Source: Streptomyces sp. CB02400
Lineage (GTDB): Bacteria; Actinomycetota; Actinomycetes; Streptomycetales; Streptomycetaceae
Length of the DNA: 64,000 bases
NCBI RefSeq assembly: GCF_001905725.1
Contig: NZ_LIWB01000016.1
Coordinates: forward strand, 1-64,000
Reading direction: 5' to 3'
A program made the position numbers and the translations under genes. Each line of letters starts with the position of its first letter. Position 1 is the first letter of the stretch. Under the pieces are notes generated by a model that did not search any database, was not told the origin of the DNA, and saw only the letters and a list, made by a program, of their open reading frames with translations. This document shows positions 42,765 to 51,436 of the stretch, one piece after another.

Positions 42765-44170
42765 CCCCCACCCCCGAACTCGTCGTCAGCGGACGCCGGC
42801 TGGTCACCCCGCAGGGTGTGCGCCCCGGCCACGTCTGCGTCACCGGCGGACGCATCACCGCCGTCACGGACACCGACCCCGGGCCCGCCGCCACCCGCCT
42901 CGACGCGGGCGAGCACTACGTGCTGCCCGGACTCATCGACTCCCACGTCCACTTCCGCACCCCCGGCCTGACCCACAAGGAGGACTGGGAACACGGCAGC
43001 AGGGCCGCCGTGCGCGGCGGTGTCACGACCGTGATGGACATGCCGAACACGGTGCCGCCCACGCTCACCCCGGAGACGGCGTCCGCCAAGGCGGCCCTCG
43101 TCGACGGGCACTCCCTGGTCGACTACCGGTTCCACCTGGGGCTCGACCCCGACCGCCCCGAACTGCTGGCCGACCTGGACGCGCGGGTCGCCACCAGCGT
43201 GAAGATCTTCATGGCCGGGCACCACACGGCACCCACCGTGGTGCGCGACCCGGACCAGTTGGAGAAGGCGTTCGCCGCGGCCGCCCAGGGCGGCGTCCAA
43301 CTGGTCCTGCACGCCGAGGACGACGGACTGTTCGCCCTGCTGGACTCCTGGTGGGGCGAGCCCGGCAGCTACCTGGAGTACGAGGCGCGCCGCCCGCGCA
43401 CCGGCGGCATCGTCGCCGTCGCCAAGGTCCTGGAACTGGTACGCCGCCACGGCACCCGCGCCCACATCCTGCACCTGTCCAGCGCCGAGGAGGCCGACCT
43501 GGTGTGCGCGGCGCGGGCGGCGGGGCTCCCCGTCACCTTCGAGGTCACCGGACACCACCTGTCGTTCACCGACAAGGACACCCGCCGCCTGGGCGCCCGC
43601 ACCCGCCTCTCCCCGTCCATCCGCGGTACGGGCGACCAGGACCGGCTGTGGCGGGCACTGCGCGACGGCCAGGTGGCGACCCTGGGCAGCGACCACGCCC
43701 CGCACACCGTCGAGGAGAAGACCCGCGGCGTCGCCCAGTCGCCGCCCGGACTGCCCGGCGTCCAGGAACTGGCGGTCGCCGTCTGGACGGGCATGCGCAG
43801 ACGCTGGCCCGAGGAACACCCCGACGTGGCCGCCGTACGGCTGGTCCGTCACCTGTCCGCCCGGCCGGCCGAGCTGTTCCGGCTGCCCGGCAAGGGCCGG
43901 CTGGAGGCGGGCGCCGACGCCGACCTGGTGTTCCTCGCCCCCGACGTGCCCTGGATGCTGTCCGCGGGCGACGTGGAGAGCAAGTGCGGCTGGTCGGCGT
44001 ACGAGGGATGGACCTTCACCGGCCGGATCGAACGGACCCTGCGCGCGGGCCGCACCGTGTGGGACGCGTCCACGGGCTCCTACGGTGCCCACGACGGCCG
44101 TCTGCTGGGCGCGGCGCCCGCCCCCACCCCCTCGGCCGGCACGGCCGGAACGGAGGCCCCGACGCCATGA
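42752..44170 (+). CDS. Dihydroorotase/hydantoinase-like amidohydrolase
   Basis: The protein has 472 residues. All metal-site residues of a dihydroorotase are in place: H65 and H67 (SHVHF), the carboxylatable K151 (SVKIF), H187, H241 (HILHLSS) and D314 (GSDHAPH). Dihydroorotases, hydantoinases and allantoinases reversibly open or close cyclic ureides. Within a biosynthetic operon it probably closes a dihydropyrimidine- or hydantoin-like ring from a carbamoylated amino acid. It is not near other pyrimidine genes, which argues against a housekeeping PyrC. Start GTG 42752 overlaps the previous gene. Confidence 0.9.
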   Translation: MDRLTPTPELVVSGRRLVTPQGVRPGHVCVTGGRITAVTDTDPGPAATRLDAGEHYVLPGLIDSHVHFRTPGLTHKEDWEHGSRAAVRGGVTTVMDMPNTVPPTLTPETASAKAALVDGHSLVDYRFHLGLDPDRPELLADLDARVATSVKIFMAGHHTAPTVVRDPDQLEKAFAAAAQGGVQLVLHAEDDGLFALLDSWWGEPGSYLEYEARRPRTGGIVAVAKVLELVRRHGTRAHILHLSSAEEADLVCAARAAGLPVTFEVTGHHLSFTDKDTRRLGARTRLSPSIRGTGDQDRLWRALRDGQVATLGSDHAPHTVEEKTRGVAQSPPGLPGVQELAVAVWTGMRRRWPEEHPDVAAVRLVRHLSARPAELFRLPGKGRLEAGADADLVFLAPDVPWMLSAGDVESKCGWSAYEGWTFTGRIERTLRAGRTVWDASTGSYGAHDGRLLGAAPAPTPSAGTAGTEAPTP

Positions 44171-45978
44171 CGCAACGCCAGACCGTATTCATCGCCGGGG
44201 GCGGCATCGGAGGCCTCGCCGCCGCCGCGGGACTCGCCGCGCGCGGCTTCGACGTCACGGTGATCGAGCGGGCCGCCACCCTCCGGGAGGGCGGCTCGGG
44301 ACTCATGATCCAGCCCAACGGCCTGCGCGCCGCCGACGCGCTCGGCGCGGGCGTCGGCGCCCGCGTCCGGGCCACCGGGCACGCCACCGCCCCCGACGAG
44401 GTGCGTGTCCTGATGGACGCCCGGGGGACGGTGCTCGCCGAGGAGCCCGTCGGGGCCGCCGGCCAGCCGGCGGGCGGCCCGCCGATGCCCGTCCTGCGGT
44501 CGGCGCTGCACCGGGCCCTGCTCGACGAGGCCGTCACCGCGGGCGCCGCCCTGCGGATGGCCACCACCGTCGAGGACTACACCGGCCACGACGACCACGT
44601 CACCGTCCGCTTCTCCGACGGCACCGCCGCCACCTGCCAGGCCCTGATCGGCGCCGACGGCATCCACTCCGCGGTGCGCCGCCGCATGCTCGGCGACGGA
44701 CCCCCCGTCTACCGGGGCTACACCTCGGTGCGCGGACGCACCCGCGGCTCCGTGCTGGGACAGCGCGGCCACGTCGTCAACGGCCGCGGCATCCAGCTCT
44801 TCGTCGCCCCCGTCGGCGACGACACCCTCTACTGGACCGCCAAGATCACCGCCGCGGAGGGGGAGTGGCCGGCCAAGGGACCCGAGGAGGCCCGGCGCGC
44901 CCTGCTCGCCGCGCTGGAGGGCTGGTACCCGCCCGTGGTCGACCTAGTGCGCGCCGCCGACCCCGGCGACGTCGTCGTCACCGACATCCACGACCGCGAA
45001 CCCGCCGCACGCTGGACCGACCACCGGGTCGCGCTGCTCGGCGACGCCGCCCACCCCATGGTCCCGGCCCTCGGACAGGGCGCCAACATGGCGCTCGAGG
45101 ACGCCGCCGTGCTCGCCGACCGCCTCGGCGCCCACGACCGCATCCCCACCGCGCTCGCCGCCTACGCCCGCGAGCGCATGGACCGTACCGCCGCAGTCGT
45201 CCTGTCCTCACGCCGCCAGGGCGCCCTCGACCAGGGCGCCGACCGGGACGGCGAGCAGCGGCGCAACGCCCGTATGCGGGCGGCCGGCCGCAAGGACCAG
45301 GACGCGCTCGACATCGCCGCGTGGCGGCCGGCACCCATGGCCGCCGACCCGGCACCCGCTCCCGTCCCACGGAAGGGTGACGACATCGTGCACACCCCCC
45401 ACATCGTCCTGCTCAGCGGCTCCCTGCGGGCCGGTTCGACCTCGGACCGGGTGGCGCAGTGGTGCGCCCAGCGCGTCACGGCCGGGGGCGCCACCGCCCG
45501 GGTCTTCACCGGCTCGGAGCTGGACTTCCCCGCCTACCGGCCCGGACTGGCGGCCTGCCACGAGGGCGTCGCCGGGTTCCTCGACGAACTGCGCCGCGCC
45601 GACGGCGTGGTGCTCGTCTCCCCGACCTACCACGCCAGTATCTCCGGCCTGCTGAAGAACGCCCTCGACGCGGTCAACGACATCGACGGGCCGCAGCCCC
45701 TCCTCGACGGGCGGGCCATCGGCACGGTCGCCGTCGGCGCGGGCCCCCAGGGCGCCGCCACCACCCTCACCACCCTGCGCACCATCGCCCACGCGCTGCG
45801 CGGCTGGCCCGCCCCGCTGGGCGTGGCCGTCACCCGGGCACCCGCACCGGCGGCGGTGGACCGCCAGCAGGCGCCGGACGAGGCACGCCTGGACGAGATG
45901 GTCCGCCAGGTGCTGTGGCTGGCCGGCGTCCGCGCGGCGACGTCCGGCGCCACCGGCACGGTTCCGGCCGCGGCCTGA
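44167..45978 (+). CDS. FAD monooxygenase-FMN reductase fusion
   Basis: A single 603-residue frame joins two proteins. Residues 1-400 are an aromatic-hydroxylase-like FAD monooxygenase (FIAGGGIGGLAAAAGLAARG near 8; GDAAHPMVPALGQGANMALEDA near 293). Residues about 409-600 are an NAD(P)H-dependent FMN reductase of the flavodoxin fold (LSGSLRAGSTSDR near 415; SPTYHASISGLLKNALD near 484). At the junction, GGAAGG precedes a GTG at 45388, and a TGA lies one base out of frame, as if two adjacent genes had been joined by a small indel. The reductase might still be started separately. It is the last gene of the TauD operon. Confidence 0.85.
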   Translation: MTQRQTVFIAGGGIGGLAAAAGLAARGFDVTVIERAATLREGGSGLMIQPNGLRAADALGAGVGARVRATGHATAPDEVRVLMDARGTVLAEEPVGAAGQPAGGPPMPVLRSALHRALLDEAVTAGAALRMATTVEDYTGHDDHVTVRFSDGTAATCQALIGADGIHSAVRRRMLGDGPPVYRGYTSVRGRTRGSVLGQRGHVVNGRGIQLFVAPVGDDTLYWTAKITAAEGEWPAKGPEEARRALLAALEGWYPPVVDLVRAADPGDVVVTDIHDREPAARWTDHRVALLGDAAHPMVPALGQGANMALEDAAVLADRLGAHDRIPTALAAYARERMDRTAAVVLSSRRQGALDQGADRDGEQRRNARMRAAGRKDQDALDIAAWRPAPMAADPAPAPVPRKGDDIVHTPHIVLLSGSLRAGSTSDRVAQWCAQRVTAGGATARVFTGSELDFPAYRPGLAACHEGVAGFLDELRRADGVVLVSPTYHASISGLLKNALDAVNDIDGPQPLLDGRAIGTVAVGAGPQGAATTLTTLRTIAHALRGWPAPLGVAVTRAPAPAAVDRQQAPDEARLDEMVRQVLWLAGVRAATSGATGTVPAAA

Positions 45979-46140
45979 CGCCGGCCCGCCTTCGCTTGCC
46001 GGGGTCCGGCGGCGGTCGGCGGCACCGGTTCCGGTCGTGGCCTGCCACCGGCCCGCTCCACTCACCAGGGCCCGGCGGCACCGGCACGGTTCCGGCCGTC
46101 GCCTGTCACCGCCCCGCCCTCCCACTCACCGGGGCCCAAC
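45951..46140 (+). repeat. Degenerate tandem repeat of a gene 3' end
   Basis: Three imperfect copies, starting near 45951, 46023 and 46079, share caccgg(cacg)gttccggccg followed by a cactcaccggggccc-like tail in the later two. The first copy contains the last codons and stop of the fusion gene. Unit lengths differ (about 72 and 56 bp), so it is older or more variable than the other arrays. Confidence 0.7.
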
Positions 46141-46223
46141 GGCCTGCGGACGACCCGCCTCCGCTCCTCGGAGTCCCACGGCCCGCCCCGCCCATCCCCT
46201 CCGTCCCACCGAAAGGCACGCTC

Positions 46224-46547
46224 ATGCCCGCCACCTCCTACCGCCCGGCCCCCAGCACCCCCGGCCCCGTCTGGCGCGACGCCAACGTCCGCAGCGGGCC
46301 CTCGCTGGACAGCCCGGTCGTCGACCTGCTGCTGCCCGACGGCATCACCGCCCACACCGCCGAGGGCTGGGCCCTCGGCGACGAGGTCGTCGAGGGGGAG
46401 AACCCGGTCGGCGAGATCGTCAGCTCCGTCTGGTTCAAGTTCACCGACGGCCGCTGGTGCAGCGCGGTCAACTTCGACCCCTTCCACCTGAAGTCGGTGC
46501 TCGGCGACGCCGCCCCGCTGGTACGGCCGCACCCGTCCGTGGCCTGA
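46224..46547 (+). CDS. Small SH3-like protein
   Basis: The product has 107 residues. The pattern VWRDANVRSGPSLDSPVVDLLLPDGI is that of a bacterial SH3 domain, with residues WFKFTDGRWCSAVNF ending the barrel. Bacterial SH3 domains often bind cell wall or proteins; no signal peptide was seen, so it may be cytoplasmic here. GAAAGG lies before the ATG. Its role in the cluster is unknown. Confidence 0.7.
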   Translation: MPATSYRPAPSTPGPVWRDANVRSGPSLDSPVVDLLLPDGITAHTAEGWALGDEVVEGENPVGEIVSSVWFKFTDGRWCSAVNFDPFHLKSVLGDAAPLVRPHPSVA

Positions 46548-46579
46548 GCGCCCGCGGAATGACCGGTACCGCCAACACC

Positions 46580-46594
46580 GCACTTCAGAAGATG
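46580..46594 (+). promoter_or_regulatory. Motif B before acyltransferase gene
   Basis: gcacttcagaagatg matches the motif at 57078-57092 at 13 of 15 positions and lies 60 bp before the acyltransferase start. Confidence 0.45.
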
Positions 46595-46653
46595 GCACCG
46601 GTATTGAGCCACACCCATGCTGAACGGGCCACCGACAAAGGAGTGCTGACGTA

Positions 46654-47958
46654 GTGAATGCCGACGGGGCCACCGCACGGGCCCAGCAACCAAAGAGAGT
46701 CGGGCGGCTCGACGGGGTCCGGGCACTGTGCGCCCTCGGCGTCGCCGCCGTCCACACCTCCTTCGCCGCGGGCGTCATGGGCGCCTACACGGCCAAGCCG
46801 GGCAACGAGGTACTGGCCACCCTGCTGGCCGGCCTGCGGCCACTGGCCCTCGGTCCCTTCTTCGTCCTGTCCGGGATGCTGCTCTACCGCCCCTTCGCCC
46901 GCTGGACCCTCGCCGGCGGCAGCCGGCCCCGGCTCGGCCCGTTCATGGCCAAGCGGCTGGCCCGGCTGTGGCCGGCGTACATCCTGCTCGCCCTGGTCTG
47001 CGTCTTCCTGCTCAACTACGACGCCGTGGACGGCCCCTGGTACGTACTGCGGCCGATCCTGATGCTCCAGGTCTACGACTACACGTGGATCGCCGGCATG
47101 GACCCGGCCTGGACCGTCCCGGCCGAGATGCAGTACTACCTCGCCCTGCCCCTCCTGGCCGTGCTCATGCACTGGATGGCGGGCCGCACCGCCGACCCGG
47201 TGAAGAAGGTCCGCCGCATGATGATCCCGCCGGCCGTCATCACCGTGGCGTCCGCGGTGTGGACGTGGTGGATCCACCGCCCCGAGATGGGCGTCTACCC
47301 GGAGGAGTACTGGTGGCCGTTCGCCGTGGGCGGTGCCTTCGCCCTCGGCATGGCGATGGCCGTCGTCCACGTCCTGGCGGAGATGAAGCCGCACGACCGG
47401 CCCGCCCTGTACCGCCTCGCCGCCCGCCGGCCGCTGCTGTTGTGCGGCGCCGCCGTGGCCCTCTACGCCGTCAACTGCACGCAGCCCTTCGGCCGCCCCG
47501 GCTACGGCGACTACGAGGGCGTCGGCCTGGCCGTCACCCAGTACTTCCTGCTGCTGGCCTTCTCCTTCCTGGTCGTGATGCCGCTGTCGGTCCCCGAGGC
47601 GAAGTCACGGGTCATCGACGCGGTCGTCGCCAACCCCGTCGCCCGCTACCTGGGCCGCATCTCGTACGGCATCTACCTGTGGCACTTCGCGATCATGTAC
47701 TTCTGGTTCGAGACGGGCAGCGTCTTCGGCACCGAGCCGGCCCTCATGCAGCAGCTGCGCGGCACCATCTCCTTCCCGGAACTGATGTCCGCGGTGCTCG
47801 TCGGCAGCATCCTCGCCGCGTCGCTGAGCCACTACCTGGTGGAGCGTCCGGTCATCGCCGCGGTCGGCCGCTGGGCCCGCCGCAAGGAGGCCGCCGCCGC
47901 CACCGCCGCGCCGGCGCCCGCGACCCCCTCCAAGGAGGAGCACGTCCTCACCCGGTGA
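46654..47958 (+). CDS. Acyltransferase-3 family membrane protein
   Basis: The protein has 434 residues and about ten hydrophobic helices. The N-terminus has RLDGVRALCALGVAAVHTSF, with the catalytic-type histidine after a helix, and later RISYGIYLWHF, both typical of acyltransferase family 3. Such enzymes move acyl groups from CoA to sugars, amines or lipids at the membrane. In C-1027, SgcD6 is annotated as an acyltransferase for benzoxazolinate; a matching role is possible here but the similarity could not be tested. AAAGGAG lies before the GTG at 46654. Confidence 0.87.
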   Translation: MNADGATARAQQPKRVGRLDGVRALCALGVAAVHTSFAAGVMGAYTAKPGNEVLATLLAGLRPLALGPFFVLSGMLLYRPFARWTLAGGSRPRLGPFMAKRLARLWPAYILLALVCVFLLNYDAVDGPWYVLRPILMLQVYDYTWIAGMDPAWTVPAEMQYYLALPLLAVLMHWMAGRTADPVKKVRRMMIPPAVITVASAVWTWWIHRPEMGVYPEEYWWPFAVGGAFALGMAMAVVHVLAEMKPHDRPALYRLAARRPLLLCGAAVALYAVNCTQPFGRPGYGDYEGVGLAVTQYFLLLAFSFLVVMPLSVPEAKSRVIDAVVANPVARYLGRISYGIYLWHFAIMYFWFETGSVFGTEPALMQQLRGTISFPELMSAVLVGSILAASLSHYLVERPVIAAVGRWARRKEAAAATAAPAPATPSKEEHVLTR

Positions 47959-47975
47959 CGGTGACGACGGGACCC

Positions 47976-48016
47976 CACGCGGTGGGCGGCCGAAGGGACG
48001 GGCCGCCCACCGCGTG
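47976..48016 (+). terminator. Perfect 16-bp hairpin terminator
   Basis: Arms 47976-47991 and 48001-48016 pair perfectly around a 9-nt loop, just after the acyltransferase gene. Confidence 0.85.
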
Positions 48017-48059
48017 ACCACGACATCCTCCGGCGTACTCCGCCCTGAACCCGAAGGCA

Positions 48060-48074
48060 GCAATCTCGAAGATG
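48060..48074 (+). promoter_or_regulatory. Motif B before hydrolase gene
   Basis: gcaatctcgaagatg matches the motif at 57078-57092 at 13 of 15 positions, 82 bp before the hydrolase start and after the terminator, where a promoter is expected. Confidence 0.45.
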
Positions 48075-48155
48075 CGGCCGCGACCCGCCACCCGGGACGC
48101 TGAGTGCGGCACCACCGCGTGTCCCCCCTCGAAGCCGCTCAGTATCGGGAGAGCA

Positions 48156-48941
48156 ATGAACACTGTCCAGTCCGCCGACGGTACCGCCATCGCCTACGAC
48201 CGCACCGGCGAGGGCGAGCCCCTCGTCCTGGTCGGTGGTTCGTTCAGCGAGCGCGCGCACCCCACCATGACCCAGCTGGCCGCCGAACTGGCCCCCCACT
48301 TCACCGTCTACAACTACGACCGGCGCGGGCGCGGCGACAGCGCCGACGCACCCGAGTACGCCGTCCAGCGGGAGATCGAGGACCTCGCCGCCGTGATCGC
48401 CGAGGCGGGCGGATCGGCGAAGGTGTTCGGTCTGTCCGCGGGCGGCGTCCTGGCGCTCAAGGCCGCCGCGGCCGGCGTGGACATCACCCGGGTCGCCGTC
48501 TACGACCCGCCGTTCGTGGTGGACGAGACCGGACCGAAGCCGCCGGCCGGCTTCACCGAGAAGCTCACCGAACTCGCCGCGACCGACCGGGGCGAGGCCG
48601 TGGCGTTCTTCATGACCCAGGGCATGGGCGCCCCGGCCGAGGCCGTCGCGGGCATGCGGTTCGCCCCCTTCTGGGCGGGCCTGGAGGCACTGGCCCACAC
48701 CCTCCCGTACGACACCACGATCACCGGCGACGACTTCGCCCTGCCCACCGAGGAACTGGCCGCCGTCAAGGTGCCCGTCCTCGTCGCCCACGGCGGCGAC
48801 GCCGACGCGTGGCTGCACGCGAGCGCCCGCGCCGTCGCCGACGTCGTGCCCGACTCCCGGCACCGCTCCCTGGCGGGCCAGGGCATCGCCGTGGAGCCGC
48901 CGGTCCTCGCCCCCGTGCTGAAGGAGTTCTTCGAGAGCTGA
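48156..48941 (+). CDS. Alpha/beta hydrolase
   Basis: The protein has 261 residues. The oxyanion strand PLVLVGGSF is near residue 22, the nucleophile elbow GLSAGG near 96, and an aspartate lies in VLVAHGGDADAW near 215. The usual C-terminal catalytic histidine appears displaced (PDSRHRSLAGQG). It may hydrolyse an ester or thioester, act as an editing or release enzyme, or provide resistance. It forms a separate unit between two hairpins. Confidence 0.88.
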   Translation: MNTVQSADGTAIAYDRTGEGEPLVLVGGSFSERAHPTMTQLAAELAPHFTVYNYDRRGRGDSADAPEYAVQREIEDLAAVIAEAGGSAKVFGLSAGGVLALKAAAAGVDITRVAVYDPPFVVDETGPKPPAGFTEKLTELAATDRGEAVAFFMTQGMGAPAEAVAGMRFAPFWAGLEALAHTLPYDTTITGDDFALPTEELAAVKVPVLVAHGGDADAWLHASARAVADVVPDSRHRSLAGQGIAVEPPVLAPVLKEFFES

Positions 48942-48954
48942 GATCCACCGCCCC

Positions 48955-48988
48955 CGGCGCCCGTGGAGCCTCGGCCCCACGGGCGCCG
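48955..48988 (+). terminator. 12-bp hairpin terminator
   Basis: Arms 48955-48966 and 48977-48988 are complementary around a 10-nt loop, after the hydrolase gene. Confidence 0.7.
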
Positions 48989-49067
48989 CCGCGTTGGGCC
49001 CGCCCGCCGTGACGGCACGGCCCGGCGCGCACCGCCGTACGTCCCCACCCCAGAAGGAGAACCCCCC

Positions 49068-51176
49068 ATGTCCACATGGCTCGAGCGGAGCACCGCCGTG
49101 CCCGGTGGCCGGCGCGGCAAATGGCTCGTCCTCGCCGTCTGGCTGCTCGCCGCGATGGCTCTCGGAGCACTGGCCGGCAAGCTGGGCGAGGTGCAGGACA
49201 CCAGCGCCAACGCCTTCCTGCCGCGCGGTGCAGAATCCGCGCAGGTCAACACCGAACTGGAGAAGTTCCGCAGCCACGACCTGATGCCGGCCGTCGCCGT
49301 CTACACCGGCGACGCGCCCGTCACCGACGCGGTCCGCTCCAAGGTCGAGGCCGACCGCGCGGCGTTCGCGAAGATCGCCGAGCCGGGACAGCAGGTACCG
49401 CCCGCCGTGACCTCCGAGGACGGCCGGGCCCTGATGCTCGTCGTCCCGCTGTCCGGTGAGGACCAGGCCGAACTCGCCGACAAGGTCGAGGAGCTGCGCA
49501 CCGTCGCGGCCGCCAACGCCCCGCCCGGACTCGACAGCGCGGTCGGCGGACCGGGCGGCGCCACCGCCGACGCCTTCACCGTCTTCGACACCCTCGACGC
49601 CACCCTGATGGGCATCACCTGCCTCATCGTCATCGTCCTGCTGCTGTTCACCTACCGCAGCCCCGTGCTGTGGGTGTTCCCGGTCCTCGCCGTCGCCTTC
49701 GCCGCCGTACTGACCCAGGCCTTCACCTACCTGTTCGCCAAGTACGCCGGACTCCAGGTCGACCCGCAGAGCTCCGGCGTCCTGATGGTGCTGGTCTTCG
49801 GCGTCGGCACCGACTACGCGCTGCTGCTCATCGCCCGCTACCGCGAGGAACTGCACCGCCACGAGGACCGGCACGCGGCCATGCGGGTCGCCCTGCGCCG
49901 CACCTTCCCCGCCGTGCTGGCCTCCGCGGCCACCGTCGCCGTCGGCCTGCTCTGCCTCGGCCTCGCCGACATCAACTCCTCCCGCTCCATGGGCCTGGTC
50001 GGCGCCATCGGCGTCCTCTTCGGCTTCCTCGCCATGGCGAGCGCGCTGCCCGCCCTGCTCGTCATCGCCGGACGCTGGGTGTTCTGGCCGCTCGTGCCGC
50101 GCCACGGGACCGCCCCGCGCACCGGTGACGGATGGCGCCGCGTCGGCGAGGCCGTGGCCCGCCGGCCGCGCCGCGCCTGGCTGGTCTCCCTGCTGGTCAC
50201 CGGCGGCCTCGCACTGAGCGCGCTGGGCCTGAACATGGGCCTGCACCAGTCGGAGTGGTTCCAGAACGAGCCGGAGTCGGTCGTCGCCCAGGAGCGGCTC
50301 TCGGCCCACTTCCCCTCCGGCGTCGGCGACCCGGCCGTCGTCATCGCCGACAGCTCGCAGGCGGCGGACGTCACGAAGACGGCCGAGGGCACCCCCGGCG
50401 TCGTCGACGTCACCACCGTCGCCACCACCGCCGACGGGAAGCTGACCCGGCTGGCCGTGGTCCTGGAGGGAACGCCCGACAGCGAGACCGCCAAGGACGC
50501 CGTGGAGGCGCTGCGCGCCGACACCGACGCCCTCGTCGGCGGCACGGCGGCCCAGAGCCTCGACAAGGAGACCGCCACCGCGCGCGACCTGAGGACCGTC
50601 GTCCCGGCCGTCCTGCTCGTCGTCCTGCTCGTGCTCGTCTGGCTGCTGCGCTCGCTGGTGGCCCCGCTGGTGCTGCTGGCCACCGTCGTCGTCTCGTACT
50701 TCTCCGCGCTGGGCGCCTCGGGCCTGCTCTTCGAGCACGTCTTCGGCTACTCCGGCACCGACTGGTCGGTGCCGCTGCTCGGCTTCGTCTTCCTGGTGGC
50801 GCTCGGCGTCGACTACAACATCTTCCTCATGCACCGGGTCAAGGAGGAGTCCCGGCTGCGCGGACACCGGGAAGCGGTGGTCACCGGCCTCAGCGGCACC
50901 GGCGGCGTGATCACCTCCGCGGGTCTCGTCCTCGCGGCGACCTTCGCGGTCTTCGCCGTGCTGCCGCTGGTCGCCATGGCCCAGATGGGCGTGATCGTCG
51001 GCGTCGGCGTACTGATCGACACCTTCCTGGTCCGCACGGTCCTGGTCCCGGCCCTCGCCCTCGACCTGGGCGCCCGCCGCTTCTGGTGGCCGGCCCGCCC
51101 GACGGCGTCCCACACCCCCTCCACCCCCGACACGACCGAACCCACCACCTCCGACCGGGAACCGGCCACCCTGTAG
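49068..51176 (+). CDS. MMPL-family transporter
   Basis: The protein has 702 residues with two repeats, each of one helix, a large extracytoplasmic loop and five helices. The paired proton-relay motifs GVGTDYALLL (near 246) and LGVDYNIFL (near 580) are typical of MmpL/RND-type proteins. It should export a lipophilic product or peptide using the proton gradient. Together with the MFS gene it gives the cluster two candidate exporters. AGAAGGAGA precedes the ATG. Confidence 0.92.
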   Translation: MSTWLERSTAVPGGRRGKWLVLAVWLLAAMALGALAGKLGEVQDTSANAFLPRGAESAQVNTELEKFRSHDLMPAVAVYTGDAPVTDAVRSKVEADRAAFAKIAEPGQQVPPAVTSEDGRALMLVVPLSGEDQAELADKVEELRTVAAANAPPGLDSAVGGPGGATADAFTVFDTLDATLMGITCLIVIVLLLFTYRSPVLWVFPVLAVAFAAVLTQAFTYLFAKYAGLQVDPQSSGVLMVLVFGVGTDYALLLIARYREELHRHEDRHAAMRVALRRTFPAVLASAATVAVGLLCLGLADINSSRSMGLVGAIGVLFGFLAMASALPALLVIAGRWVFWPLVPRHGTAPRTGDGWRRVGEAVARRPRRAWLVSLLVTGGLALSALGLNMGLHQSEWFQNEPESVVAQERLSAHFPSGVGDPAVVIADSSQAADVTKTAEGTPGVVDVTTVATTADGKLTRLAVVLEGTPDSETAKDAVEALRADTDALVGGTAAQSLDKETATARDLRTVVPAVLLVVLLVLVWLLRSLVAPLVLLATVVVSYFSALGASGLLFEHVFGYSGTDWSVPLLGFVFLVALGVDYNIFLMHRVKEESRLRGHREAVVTGLSGTGGVITSAGLVLAATFAVFAVLPLVAMAQMGVIVGVGVLIDTFLVRTVLVPALALDLGARRFWWPARPTASHTPSTPDTTEPTTSDREPATL

Positions 51177-51188
51177 CCCGTCCTGCGT

Positions 51189-51225
51189 CACCGCCCGCCC
51201 CGGAACCCTCCGGCGGCGGGCGGTG
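51189..51225 (+). terminator. 11-bp hairpin terminator
   Basis: Arms 51189-51199 and 51215-51225 pair with a 15-nt loop, directly after the MMPL gene. Confidence 0.65.
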
Positions 51226-51241
51226 CCGTGTGCGGGGACCG

Positions 51242-51423
51242 TCACCACGAGGGCTCCGGAATCCGCGCGCACGCGGGGCACCGGTCGCCCTGGACGTCGA
51301 CGGGACGGCCGCACATGCCGTCCCGCCCGTCGCACTCGTACCGGTGGCGGACCACCGGCTCGTGGAGTGTGCTGGTCGTGCCGGACGGCCAAGGGTGCCA
51401 TCCGGGTTCCTCGCAGCAGCCGT
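51242..51423 (-). pseudogene. Possible zinc-ribbon gene fragment
   Basis: This frame encodes a protein-like stretch with CC near its start and a C-x5-C...C-x2-C pattern (ECDGRDGMCGRPVDVQG, then CPAC) and ends at 51242. No start codon or ribosome site is found before the upstream gene begins. It may be a small gene with an unusual start or a broken remnant. Confidence 0.3.
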
Positions 51424-51436
51424 CTAGGCTCTTGGC

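Noticed and set aside
42752..44170. Housekeeping PyrC
   Set aside because: No pyrimidine genes are nearby and it is embedded in a coupled secondary-metabolism operon, although the sequence alone cannot exclude dihydroorotase activity.
47832..51401. A 1189-codon minus-strand frame opposite the MMPL and hydrolase genes
   Set aside because: Gly/Asp/Gln/His-rich shadow translation without motifs; the plus strand carries clear MMPL and hydrolase signatures.
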